A stretch of 9,872 nt of DNA from CAZILN01 sp964540005. Lineage in GTDB: Bacteria > Bacteroidota > Bacteroidia > Bacteroidales > SM23-62. The notes below the pieces were generated by a model, which was given only the letters and a program-made list of their open reading frames with translations, was not told the DNA's origin and searched no databases. Where the stretch lies: contig CAZILN010000222.1 in NCBI GenBank assembly GCA_964540005.1, positions 1 to 9,872 on the forward strand, in the 5' to 3' direction. Positions 1-6,637 of the stretch are shown here, piece by piece (within the stretch, counting starts at the first letter, position 1; the number at the start of each line of letters is the position of its first letter). The position numbers and the translations under genes were made by a program.

Positions 1-512
1 TTCTGAAAACTATGACCGGGGTAATCAGCCTTGATCCTATCGGCAAACCTCCTGTCAGCATATCTTGGTCCGGATTCAGCCTTGTCATGCTCCATTAAAT
101 TAACCAGGATAGTCTCTGCCTGCCTGGCCTTCTCCCTGAACACCTTATCAAGGCTTTCAAGCCACAAGGCTGTCCTTATACCTGATATTTCTGTGGCTTC
201 CTCTATGGACAATTTGGCCCCTTCCCATTTCACTGTATTCTCATCATATTCCTTAATGAACAGTATGGAATTATCTTCTGAATGATCCCTGGTCCCATCC
301 ATCTCCAAACTCACCAGCAGTATGCTTTTTTCCTGCTCAATTCCTGTTAAATAAAAAAAATCAGATTGTTGCCTGTACGGGAAAAACTGATCACCGGTCC
401 GTACCAACTGATCACTGGAATGAAATACGGCCATGCTTTTCTCCGGAAGAAGTACCTGAAGTTTTTTTCTGTTCTTCAGGAACAATGATTTATTTATCGG
501 TTTATATCGCAT
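1..512 (-). CDS. Xaa-Pro aminopeptidase (M24 family), N-terminal part, cut by the window edge
   Basis: This is an open frame of 170 codons read leftward from ATG at 512-510 and running off the left edge. It starts MRYKPINKSLF and includes PYRQQSDFFYLTGIEQE (residues 45-61) and KWEGAKLSIEEATEISG (96-111). These are typical of the N-terminal domain of aminopeptidase P, which precedes the pita-bread catalytic domain and shapes the proline-side pocket. The enzyme would remove the first residue from peptides with proline in second position. The metal ligands (Asp, Asp, His, Glu, Glu) lie outside the window, so activity cannot be judged. I chose ATG 512 because an in-frame TGA directly precedes it and related Bacteroidota proteins, as I recall them, begin the same way; the next in-frame Met is at 434. 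No signal peptide is seen, so it is probably cytoplasmic. It is divergent from sdhC and is a distinct paralogue of the gene at 4189-5583. Confidence 0.88.
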   Translation of the reverse strand, partial: MRYKPINKSLFLKNRKKLQVLLPEKSMAVFHSSDQLVRTGDQFFPYRQQSDFFYLTGIEQEKSILLVSLEMDGTRDHSEDNSILFIKEYDENTVKWEGAKLSIEEATEISGIRTALWLESLDKVFREKARQAETILVNLMEHDKAESGPRYADRRFADRIKADYPGHSFQ

Positions 513-572
513 TCAAATGTATATCACGTTCATTAGACTGAATTAAAATACCGGAGTATGTGCTGAGAAACA

Positions 573-602
573 TTTGTTGTCATTGCCAGGCATATAATTT
601 TG
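573..602 (+). promoter_or_regulatory. Bacteroidota-type promoter for sdhCAB
   Basis: TTTG at 573-576 is followed after 18 nt by TAATTTTG at 595-602, an exact match to the phylum consensus TTTG / TAnnTTTG. Transcription would start near 608-610, leaving a leader of about 67 nt before the sdhC ATG. No other good match lies between the divergent aminopeptidase gene and sdhC on this strand. The start site is inferred from the pattern only. Confidence 0.6.
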
Positions 603-636
603 TAAAACAAATCTAGTTATATTTATTTCATTATAC

Positions 637-654
637 AGCAGCCCGGCCGCTGCT
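637..654 (+). other. GC-rich hairpin in the sdhC leader
   Basis: AGCAGC (637-642) and GCTGCT (649-654) form a perfect 6-bp inverted repeat around CCGGCC. It stands out in an otherwise very A/T-rich leader and lies 22 nt before the sdhC start codon, downstream of the predicted transcription start. No T-run follows, so it is not a normal intrinsic terminator. It could be an mRNA-stabilising or translation-modulating stem, or a dyad-symmetric operator. The function is unknown. Confidence 0.4.
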
Positions 655-676
655 CATAATTTAAGATACAAAAAAT

Positions 677-1348
677 ATGAATAACATTTTCACTGCCTCT
701 ATTGGTAAAAAGCTGATGATGGCAATGGCAGGACTGTTCCTGGTGCTGTTCTTGCTGGTACATCTGGGGATCAACCTGACACTGATCCTGTTCGAATCTC
801 CCCGGATATTCAATATTGCCGCCCACTTCATGGCCAGCAATTATCTGATCAAGATCTTCGAGATCGTATTATTCGGGGGTATATTGCTCCATATCCTGTA
901 CGGACTGATCGTTCAGACACAAAACTGGCTGGCCAGGCCTAAAAGATATAAGCTGGACAATTATGCCCAGACCTCATTCTTTTCGAAATTCATGATCCAC
1001 ACTGCTGTCATCGTTCTGACTTTCATCGTCATCCACCTGGTGGATTTTTATTTCAGGAGTAAATTCGGACACATCCAGGAAGTCACCTATGAAAGCGGCA
1101 AGCAGATCCATGACATGGGATCCCTTGTGGTTGCTAAATTCCAGATCCCCGGATTTGTGATATTCTATATTGGTTCATTCCTGTTCCTTGGCTTTCACCT
1201 GCTGCACGGCTTTCAGTCCGCGTTCCAGACCCTTGGTCTGAACCACAAGGTATACACTCCCGTAATCAAGCTCCTGGGAGTCGCATATTCCTTTGTAGTT
1301 GTAGCCGGTTTCACTTCCATCCCGGTTATTATATTTTTCTTTCGCTAA
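677..1348 (+). CDS. sdhC: Succinate dehydrogenase / fumarate reductase cytochrome b subunit (type B, single membrane anchor)
   Basis: This 223-residue protein is the membrane anchor of the complex; it carries heme and exchanges electrons with quinone. It has five hydrophobic segments, roughly residues 14-38, 56-80, 105-126, 157-180 and 195-222. That fits the one-subunit, five-helix, di-heme anchor known from Wolinella FrdC and Bacteroidota. Candidate axial heme ligands are His29, His72, His120 and His174 or His177, placed in helices one to four as expected. The N-terminus (MNNIFTASIGKKLMMAMAGL) matches the family start. The ATG at 677 follows an A-rich stretch with no Shine-Dalgarno sequence. 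It is the first gene of the operon, 21 nt before the flavoprotein gene, with the predicted promoter at 573-602. Sequence alone does not tell whether succinate oxidation or fumarate reduction is the main direction, so the name frdC is equally possible. Confidence 0.93.
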   Translation: MNNIFTASIGKKLMMAMAGLFLVLFLLVHLGINLTLILFESPRIFNIAAHFMASNYLIKIFEIVLFGGILLHILYGLIVQTQNWLARPKRYKLDNYAQTSFFSKFMIHTAVIVLTFIVIHLVDFYFRSKFGHIQEVTYESGKQIHDMGSLVVAKFQIPGFVIFYIGSFLFLGFHLLHGFQSAFQTLGLNHKVYTPVIKLLGVAYSFVVVAGFTSIPVIIFFFR

Positions 1349-1369
1349 AAACTTATATACATACAATCC

Positions 1370-3289
1370 ATGACAAAATTAAATTCAAAAATACCGGATG
1401 GCCCGCTGGCTGATAAGTGGACCAGCTACAAAGCCTCAGCCAAGCTTGTAAATCCTGCCAATAAAAAGAAACTGGATGTGATTGTTGTAGGTACCGGACT
1501 TTCCGGTGCCGGGGCAGCTTCATCCCTGGGTGAGCTGGGATATAATGTCAAGGTTTTCTGCTTCCAGGACACCCCCCGAAGGGCCCACTCTGTTGCGGCC
1601 CAGGGGGGCATAAATGCCACTAAAAATTATAAGAACGACGGGGACAGTGTCTACCGCCTCTTTTATGACATGATTAAAGGTGGGGATTACCGTGCCAGGG
1701 AAGCCAATGTTTACCGGATTGCAGAAGTAAGCAACCAGGTCATCGATCATTATACAGCCCTTGGAGTACCTTTTGCCAGGGATTATGGCGGAAACCTTGA
1801 TAACAGGTCATTCGGAGGAGTGCAGGTTTCAAGGACTTTTTATGCAAAAGGACAGTCCGGCCAACAGTGCCTGCTGGGATCCTATTCCTCTCTTATAAGA
1901 CAGGTAGCTAAAGGGACGGTTACCATGCTGGGCCGCAGGGAAATGCTCGAGCTGGTCCTTATAGACGGAAAAGCCAGGGGCATTATTGCCAGGAACCTTA
2001 TAACAGGAGAAATTGAAAGACATGCAGCCCACACGGTTGTACTGGCAACCGGTGGCTACGGTACCATCTATTACCTGTCAACCCTGGCAGTCGGATCGAA
2101 TGCTTCGGCTGCCTGGAAAGCTCATCGGAAAGGCGCCTTTTTTGCCAATCCCAGTTTCGTGCAGATACACCCCTCCTGCATTCCCCAGCTGAATGATTAC
2201 CAGTCCAAGCTGACGCTCATGTCAGAATCATTACGGAACGACGGGCGTGTATGGACCCCTAAAGCGAAAGGAGATAAAAGGCCCCCGAATGATATCCCTA
2301 ATGAAGAGAGGGATTATTACCTGGAAAGGAGATATCCGGCGTATGGGAACCTGGTCCCGAGGGACGTGGGATCAAGGGCCGCCAAGGAACGTTGCGATGC
2401 GGGTTACGGAGTGGGAAAAACCGGACTGGCAGTTTATCTTGATTTCAGGGATGCCATTGCAAAACAGGGGAAAGCGGCTATTGAAGCCAAGTACGGGAAC
2501 CTGTTTGAAATGTACCATACCATTACAGGTATCAATCCATATGAAGAGCCGATGATGATCTATCCTGCAGGGCACTATACCATGGGAGGTTTGTGGGTGG
2601 ATTACGAGCTGATGACGACCATACCCGGATTGTTTGCCATCGGTGAAGCTAACTTTTCCGATCACGGTGCAAACCGTCTGGGGGCCAGCTCGCTGATGCA
2701 GACCGCCGGGGATGGCTACTTTATTCTTCCCTATACGATTGGTAATTACCTGGCCGATGAGATCAGAACACCCCGCATTTCTATCGACCAGAAGGAATTT
2801 AAGGATGCAGAAAAAAGCGTTCACGACAGGCTCGAAAAGCTACTTGCCATACAGGGTACCCAGACACCAACTTCATTCCATAAAAAGCTGGGTAAGATCC
2901 TCTGGGATAATGTAGGAATGACAAGGAACGAAGAGAACCTGAAGAAAGCGCTGGGAATGATCAAAGAATTAAAAGAGGAATTCTGGAAAGACCTGAAAGT
3001 AGCAGGGGGCAAGGATGAACTGAACCAGGAACTGGAAAAAGCAGGCAGGGTAGCTGACTTCTTTGAACTCGCCCAGCTGATGGTGGCCGATGCGCTGAAC
3101 CGGACCGAATCATGTGGTGCCCATTTCAGGGAGGAGAGCCAGACACCTGAAGGGGAAGCTCAGCGAATCGATGAGAAATTCACCTATGTGGCAGCCTGGG
3201 AATACACCGGTGAAGACAAAGCTCCAAAACTTCATAAAGAAGACCTGGTATTTAAAGAAGTTGAGGTTAAGGTAAGGAGTTATAAATAA
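1370..3289 (+). CDS. sdhA: Succinate dehydrogenase / fumarate reductase flavoprotein subunit
   Basis: This 639-residue catalytic subunit carries covalent FAD and interconverts succinate and fumarate on the cytoplasmic side of the membrane. Visible landmarks in order are: the dinucleotide-binding VVGTGLSGAG (residues 39-48); RRAHSVAAQGGINA, whose His73 is the expected covalent FAD attachment site; QIHPS with His267; NLVPRDVGSRA, where Arg331 matches the proton-transfer arginine of the family; GHYTMGG with His402; and HGANRLGASSL (432-442), where Arg436 is the expected substrate-binding arginine. All key residues are present. The protein is somewhat longer than E. coli SdhA or FrdA, mostly by an N-terminal extension of about 35 residues before the FAD motif and an insertion around residues 290-325. 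That fits the Bacteroidota and epsilonproteobacterial type. It lies between the anchor gene (21 nt upstream) and the iron-sulfur gene (12 nt downstream) and is surely co-transcribed. The alternative name is frdA. Confidence 0.97.
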   Translation: MTKLNSKIPDGPLADKWTSYKASAKLVNPANKKKLDVIVVGTGLSGAGAASSLGELGYNVKVFCFQDTPRRAHSVAAQGGINATKNYKNDGDSVYRLFYDMIKGGDYRAREANVYRIAEVSNQVIDHYTALGVPFARDYGGNLDNRSFGGVQVSRTFYAKGQSGQQCLLGSYSSLIRQVAKGTVTMLGRREMLELVLIDGKARGIIARNLITGEIERHAAHTVVLATGGYGTIYYLSTLAVGSNASAAWKAHRKGAFFANPSFVQIHPSCIPQLNDYQSKLTLMSESLRNDGRVWTPKAKGDKRPPNDIPNEERDYYLERRYPAYGNLVPRDVGSRAAKERCDAGYGVGKTGLAVYLDFRDAIAKQGKAAIEAKYGNLFEMYHTITGINPYEEPMMIYPAGHYTMGGLWVDYELMTTIPGLFAIGEANFSDHGANRLGASSLMQTAGDGYFILPYTIGNYLADEIRTPRISIDQKEFKDAEKSVHDRLEKLLAIQGTQTPTSFHKKLGKILWDNVGMTRNEENLKKALGMIKELKEEFWKDLKVAGGKDELNQELEKAGRVADFFELAQLMVADALNRTESCGAHFREESQTPEGEAQRIDEKFTYVAAWEYTGEDKAPKLHKEDLVFKEVEVKVRSYK

Positions 3290-3301
3290 AAAAATATAAA
3301 G

Positions 3302-4042
3302 ATGAAAGTCAAACTTAAAATATGGCGTCAGAAAGATGCAAATTCCAAGGGTGGTTTTGTTAATTATCCCTTTGACGGGGTTGATCCCGAAATGTCTTTC
3401 CTTGAAATGCTTGATGCGCTTAACACCAAGCTGATTAAAAAAGGGAAAGATCCGATAGCCTATGACCATGACTGCAGGGAAGGCATCTGTGGTTCCTGTG
3501 GACTGTATATCAACGGGCACCCGCATGGTCCGGCCAGAGGCATTACTACCTGCCATTTATCCATGAGGCTGTTTAAAGACGGCCAGACTATTGTGGTTGA
3601 ACCATGGCGTGCCAGGCCTTTCCCGGTAATAAAGGATCTAATTATTGACAGGTCAGCCCTCGATAATATCATGATCGCCGGTGGCTTTATTTCAAACGAT
3701 ATCGGTACGGCACCCGACTCTAATTCCATACCGGTCTCCAAGCACATTTCCGATGAAGCCTTTGATTCATCCATCTGTATCGGTTGCGGGGCCTGTGTGG
3801 CTGCCTGCAAGAATGCCTCGGCCATGCTGTTCGTATCAGCCAAGGTGTCACAGTATGCCCTCCTCCCACAGGGTCAGGTTGAAGCAAAGGAACGAGTAAA
3901 AAAAATGGTAGCAGAAATGGACAGGCTGGGATTCGGGAACTGCACCAATACAGGAGCATGTGAAGCTGAATGTCCCAAAGAAATCAAGCTGTCCAACATA
4001 GCACGGATGAACCGGGAATATTACTCAGCCAAGCTGTGTTAA
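3302..4042 (+). CDS. sdhB: Succinate dehydrogenase / fumarate reductase iron-sulfur subunit
   Basis: This 246-residue protein passes electrons between the flavin subunit and the heme/quinone anchor through three clusters. The [2Fe-2S] ligands are Cys58, Cys63, Cys66 and Cys84, in the motif CREGICGSC plus a distal TTC. The C-terminal ferredoxin-like domain supplies Cys159, Cys162, Cys165 and Cys224 for [4Fe-4S], and Cys169, Cys214 and Cys220 for [3Fe-4S], using the family pattern CIGCGACVAAC and CTNTGACEAECP. All eleven ligands are present. The [3Fe-4S] pattern is the normal one for both succinate dehydrogenases and fumarate reductases. It is the last gene of the operon, 12 nt after the flavoprotein stop codon. 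The ATG at 3302 follows an A-rich spacer. Its end faces the convergent aminopeptidase gene. The alternative name is frdB. Confidence 0.96.
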   Translation: MKVKLKIWRQKDANSKGGFVNYPFDGVDPEMSFLEMLDALNTKLIKKGKDPIAYDHDCREGICGSCGLYINGHPHGPARGITTCHLSMRLFKDGQTIVVEPWRARPFPVIKDLIIDRSALDNIMIAGGFISNDIGTAPDSNSIPVSKHISDEAFDSSICIGCGACVAACKNASAMLFVSAKVSQYALLPQGQVEAKERVKKMVAEMDRLGFGNCTNTGACEAECPKEIKLSNIARMNREYYSAKLC

Positions 4043-4044
4043 TT

Positions 4045-4080
4045 GCAAATTCAAAGATTCCAAAATCCTCAAATCTCCTT
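4045..4080 (-). repeat. Degenerate GGAATTT-like repeat, left arm
   Basis: Read on the minus strand this stretch consists of short variants such as GAGATTT, GAGGATTTT, GGAATCTTT and GAATTTG. It is related to the GGAATCT units on the plus strand at 4153-4180, so the two stretches form a loose inverted pair between convergent genes. The match is degenerate and could partly be low-complexity A/T sequence. Confidence 0.35.
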
Positions 4081-4093
4081 ATTTGCATTTATA

Positions 4094-4128
4094 GATGTTT
4101 CAATTCATTCCTTTATCCTGAAACGATC
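4094..4128. terminator. Possible weak bidirectional terminator stem
   Basis: GATGTTTCA (4094-4102) pairs with TGAAACGATC (4119-4128) through six plus three base pairs with one bulged G and a 16-nt loop. It lies between the convergent sdhB and aminopeptidase genes, where a shared terminator is expected. It has no T-run and low GC, so the call is weak. Confidence 0.25.
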
Positions 4129-4152
4129 AATATATCATACACTATCATTTTA

Positions 4153-4180
4153 GAAATCTGGAATCTGGAATATGTGAATT
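4153..4180 (+). repeat. Four tandem heptads, consensus GGAATCT
   Basis: Four consecutive 7-mers read GAAATCT, GGAATCT, GGAATAT and GTGAATT, in the 146-bp gap between two convergent genes. Heptad-like GGAATTT runs are, from memory, common in intergenic DNA of Bacteroidota; their role is not known to me. Confidence 0.45.
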
Positions 4181-4188
4181 AGTATTTC

Positions 4189-5583
4189 TTATTCCTTCCT
4201 GGCCATTTCAGCTTCCACTTCTTCAACGGTTTTGGGGATGGGTTTGCCCAGCAGGCGATGATCCTCTCCAGTTACCAGGATATCGTCTTCGATACGAATG
4301 CCCCCGAAATCTTTGTAGGTTTCCACCTTCTCATAATTGATAAACTCTTTGAACCTTTTTTCACTCTTCCAGAGATCAATCAGGGCTGGGATGAAATAAA
4401 TTCCCGGTTCAATGGTTATCACGAATCCCGGCTGCAGTTTTCTGCCAAGGCGCAGGTAGGCTGTCCCGAACTGCTTGCTCCGCTTTACCTCTTCATCATA
4501 GCCTACATAGTCTTCCCCCAGTCCTTCCATGTCATGTACATCCAGTCCCATCATATGACCCAGTCCGTGAGGGAAAAACAATGCATGCGCTCCCTGGCTG
4601 ACGGCTTCCTCAATATTCCCTTTCATCAACCCCAGCTCCTTAAGTCCGGAAGCAATAATCTCTGATGCCGTCATATGAAGGCTTTTATTTGTAATGCCTG
4701 CCTTTATGGAACTGATGGTGTCCCGGTTGGCTTTCAGGACGATTTCATATATTTCCTTTTGCCTCCGGCTGAATTTCCCTGAAACAGGTATGGTCCGGGT
4801 AATATCACTGGCCAGGCCGTTTTGTGATTCGGTGCCGGCATCCGTCACCAGCATCCTGTCCGCCGTAAGCATGTTCCCGTGATAATGGTTATGCAAGGTT
4901 TGCCCGTTTACACTCAGGATGACAGGAAAGGAAACAGGCCTCCCGTATGAGAGTGCAATACCTTCCAGGACCCCGGCCAGTTCCCTCTCATACATTCCCG
5001 GTTCAGCCATTCTCATTACCGCAGTATGCATTTCATAGGCGACATTTACAGCCTCCTCAATATCTTTAATTTCGTGCTCATCTTTTATCGATCTCAGTGC
5101 TACCACAGCCCTGATAAGCTCAACCGATACCTCTCTTACTACCTGCATGTGATGGATGCCAAGCAGCCATTCAAGCTCATTGGCCGTTTCCGCACGATAG
5201 GGTGGCAAATAATGTATCTTCTTCCCGTCCCTCAAACAATTTTCAAGGTATATGCCCAGCTCCTTGTAAGTTTCTGTGCTGGATACACCTGCCAGTAATG
5301 CCCTGTCCTTCATGGAAGGCTGATCACCCATCCAGATGACATCATCCATAGTCAGGTCATTTCCAAACATAACGTCCTCTCCAGATTCAAGGTCAACAAC
5401 TCCTGCCAGTCCGGGTTGATCCAGACCGAAAAAATACAGGAAAGAACTGTCCTGTTTAAAATGATAGGGATTGGCTTTATAATTCATCGGACTTTCATTA
5501 TTCCCCATAAACAAAGCTACGCCATCGCTGAGGATGGATCTCAGCTGATCACGCCTTTGAGCATACACTTTACTATCGAACAT
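4189..5583 (-). CDS. Aminopeptidase P family protein (Xaa-Pro aminopeptidase, M24B)
   Basis: This complete 464-residue enzyme is predicted to cut the first residue from peptides with proline in position two, using two metal ions. The N-terminal domain (about 1-165) contains YHFKQDSSFLYFFGL (40-54). The catalytic pita-bread domain follows and holds all five expected metal ligands: Asp248 (VTDAG), Asp260 (SDITRT), His343 (HGLGHMMGLD), Glu392 (TIEPGIY) and Glu432 (RIEDD). His339 and His350 match the accessory active-site histidines. The spacing between the two Asp ligands is one residue longer than I recall for E. coli PepP. There is no signal peptide, so it should be cytoplasmic. The start at 5583 gives a typical N-terminus and lies about 30 nt from a good promoter match. 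It shares the fold of the partial gene at 1-512 but differs throughout the N-terminal domain, so it belongs to another subgroup and is not a recent duplicate. Confidence 0.94.
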   Translation of the reverse strand: MFDSKVYAQRRDQLRSILSDGVALFMGNNESPMNYKANPYHFKQDSSFLYFFGLDQPGLAGVVDLESGEDVMFGNDLTMDDVIWMGDQPSMKDRALLAGVSSTETYKELGIYLENCLRDGKKIHYLPPYRAETANELEWLLGIHHMQVVREVSVELIRAVVALRSIKDEHEIKDIEEAVNVAYEMHTAVMRMAEPGMYERELAGVLEGIALSYGRPVSFPVILSVNGQTLHNHYHGNMLTADRMLVTDAGTESQNGLASDITRTIPVSGKFSRRQKEIYEIVLKANRDTISSIKAGITNKSLHMTASEIIASGLKELGLMKGNIEEAVSQGAHALFFPHGLGHMMGLDVHDMEGLGEDYVGYDEEVKRSKQFGTAYLRLGRKLQPGFVITIEPGIYFIPALIDLWKSEKRFKEFINYEKVETYKDFGGIRIEDDILVTGEDHRLLGKPIPKTVEEVEAEMARKE

Positions 5584-5613
5584 AATGGTAGTTTTTTATT
5601 AAAATACAAACTT

Positions 5614-5645
5614 CGAAATTAAAAGATATATGATTACAATACAAA
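5614..5645 (-). promoter_or_regulatory. Bacteroidota-type promoter for the aminopeptidase P gene
   Basis: On the minus strand TTTG (5645-5642) is followed after 20 nt by TAATTTCG (5621-5614), one mismatch from TAnnTTTG. The predicted start is near 5608, giving a short A/T-rich leader of about 25 nt before the ATG at 5583. The call rests on pattern match and position only. Confidence 0.5.
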
Positions 5646-5825
5646 GTTTCGGACCCCTTGTATATACTGTTTAGCAACAGATATTAACAATATCGTATAC
5701 AAATCTATTTATTAACAAAATTTACAATTTTTTATGACCATTTGCTTTCAATAGCTATCTTATCAATCTGATTCTAGACACTTTACTCCTGTTTTGTCAA
5801 AAATTCAAAATAATATACGAATGCC

Positions 5826-5856
5826 CTTGCTTATTGTTAATAAATCGCTATATTCG
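5826..5856 (+). promoter_or_regulatory. Candidate promoter for the unknown gene at 5906
   Basis: CTTG (5826-5829) is followed after 19 nt by TATATTCG (5849-5856). Each box has one mismatch to TTTG / TAnnTTTG. The predicted start is near 5862, leaving a leader of about 43 nt. An inverted TATTAACA copy lies inside the spacer, and two more copies lie between the predicted start and the ATG. Confidence 0.4.
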
Positions 5857-5905
5857 CACATATCCGCCAAGTTATTAACACAACGCTCACAATTATATTA
5901 ACAAT

Positions 5906-6637
5906 ATGCCTTATCGTCGTCTCCCTAATACTGACAGTGCCCGATGTAAAGCATTAAAGAAAGCACTTCAAAAAGGAAAAGAAACACCACCGTTTAAACT
6001 CGCATTCACACAGGCCACCTACCAGAAGATCATGTCTTTCCTCCCGGCTTTTGAAAAAGCCATATTGCAGCAACAGAGTACTTATCAGACACAGATTGAA
6101 AATAATAAGGATTACCATAAAAAACTTAAAAAGGCAAAACTCTATATTTCCCACTTCATACAGGTTATTAATATGGCCATTCAGCGTGGTGAGCTCCCTG
6201 CCAGTATAAGGGAAAACTACCAGCTTAACGCGTACGGTAATAAGCTTCCTTCCCTGACCACTGAAGATCATATCGTGAAATGGGGACAGCTCCTCATAGA
6301 TGGAGAGAGCTCAAGAATAAGGAAGGGTCAGAGCCCTATCACAAATCCTACTATAGCTGTCGTTAAAGTCAGGTATGAAAAATTCCTCGAAGCCTTCAGG
6401 TACCAGAAGAGCTTACAACAATCAAATATTCGTGCTCATGACCAGCTGGCGGAAATGCGTCCAAAGGCAGATGAAATAATAAGCTGCATCTGGAATGAAG
6501 TAGAAGCTTCTTTTAAAGAATTACCCGATCATCTGAGAAGGGAAAAAGCCATCGATTACGGACTGGTTTATGTTTTCAGAAAGAACGAGATTGAAACTCA
6601 ACCCGTGTTCAAATCTGCCCGGCTGGGAATCAGTTAA
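5906..6637 (+). CDS. Protein of unknown function, probably conserved in Bacteroidota
   Basis: This 243-residue, mostly helical and basic protein has no signal peptide and no clear membrane segment. It begins MPYRRLPNTDSARCKALKKA, a start I recall from uncharacterised Bacteroidota proteins; this could not be checked here. Other recognisable stretches are PPFKLAFTQATYQKIMSFLP (28-47), AKLYISHFIQVINMAIQRGE (77-96) and a C-terminal AIDYGLVYVFRKNE. The long polar helix around residues 50-76 could form a coiled coil. I see no catalytic motif, zinc ligand set or classical DNA-binding motif, so I assign no function; a nucleic-acid-binding or structural role would fit the charge but is a guess. The ATG at 5906 is supported by the family-like N-terminus. 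Its last 8 bp overlap the end of the convergent protease gene. The upstream region is unusually rich in TATTAACA sites, one of which overlaps the start codon. Confidence 0.85.
   Translation: MPYRRLPNTDSARCKALKKALQKGKETPPFKLAFTQATYQKIMSFLPAFEKAILQQQSTYQTQIENNKDYHKKLKKAKLYISHFIQVINMAIQRGELPASIRENYQLNAYGNKLPSLTTEDHIVKWGQLLIDGESSRIRKGQSPITNPTIAVVKVRYEKFLEAFRYQKSLQQSNIRAHDQLAEMRPKADEIISCIWNEVEASFKELPDHLRREKAIDYGLVYVFRKNEIETQPVFKSARLGIS

Larger units (their letters stand above)
5584..5905. other. A/T-rich divergent intergenic region with repeated TATTAACA sites
   Basis: This 322-bp gap separates the aminopeptidase gene (minus) from the unknown gene (plus). I see no coding sequence or structural RNA in it. 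It holds two divergent promoter candidates and five exact TATTAACA octamers: 5682-5689, 5710-5717, 5873-5880 and 5896-5903 on the plus strand, and 5835-5842 on the minus strand. Two of them are part of the 13-mer ATATTAACAATAT (5681-5693 and 5895-5907), itself a short dyad with 5-bp arms. A 7-bp inverted repeat, TTGTATA (5658-5664) and TATACAA (5696-5702), brackets the first site. Confidence 0.5.

Noticed and set aside
31..285. An 84-codon plus-strand open frame.
   Set aside because: The opposite strand carries a clear aminopeptidase P N-terminal domain over the same bases, so this frame is a shadow.
514..521. An exact TAnnTTTG match (TACATTTG, minus strand) directly before the aminopeptidase start at 512.
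   Set aside because: Transcription would start inside the first codons, no matching -33 box lies at the right distance, and the family-typical N-terminus begins at 512. It is probably chance.
2372..3556. Minus-strand open frames of about 150 codons opposite sdhA and sdhB.
   Set aside because: They lie wholly opposite strongly conserved coding sequence with intact motifs, and their translations show no recognisable features.
5584..5905. A replication origin, suggested by A/T-richness and DnaA-box-like TTATTAACA sites.
   Set aside because: The sites differ from the DnaA consensus at two positions, and no dnaA, dnaN, gidA or similar origin-linked gene is nearby. An operator region explains the layout better.
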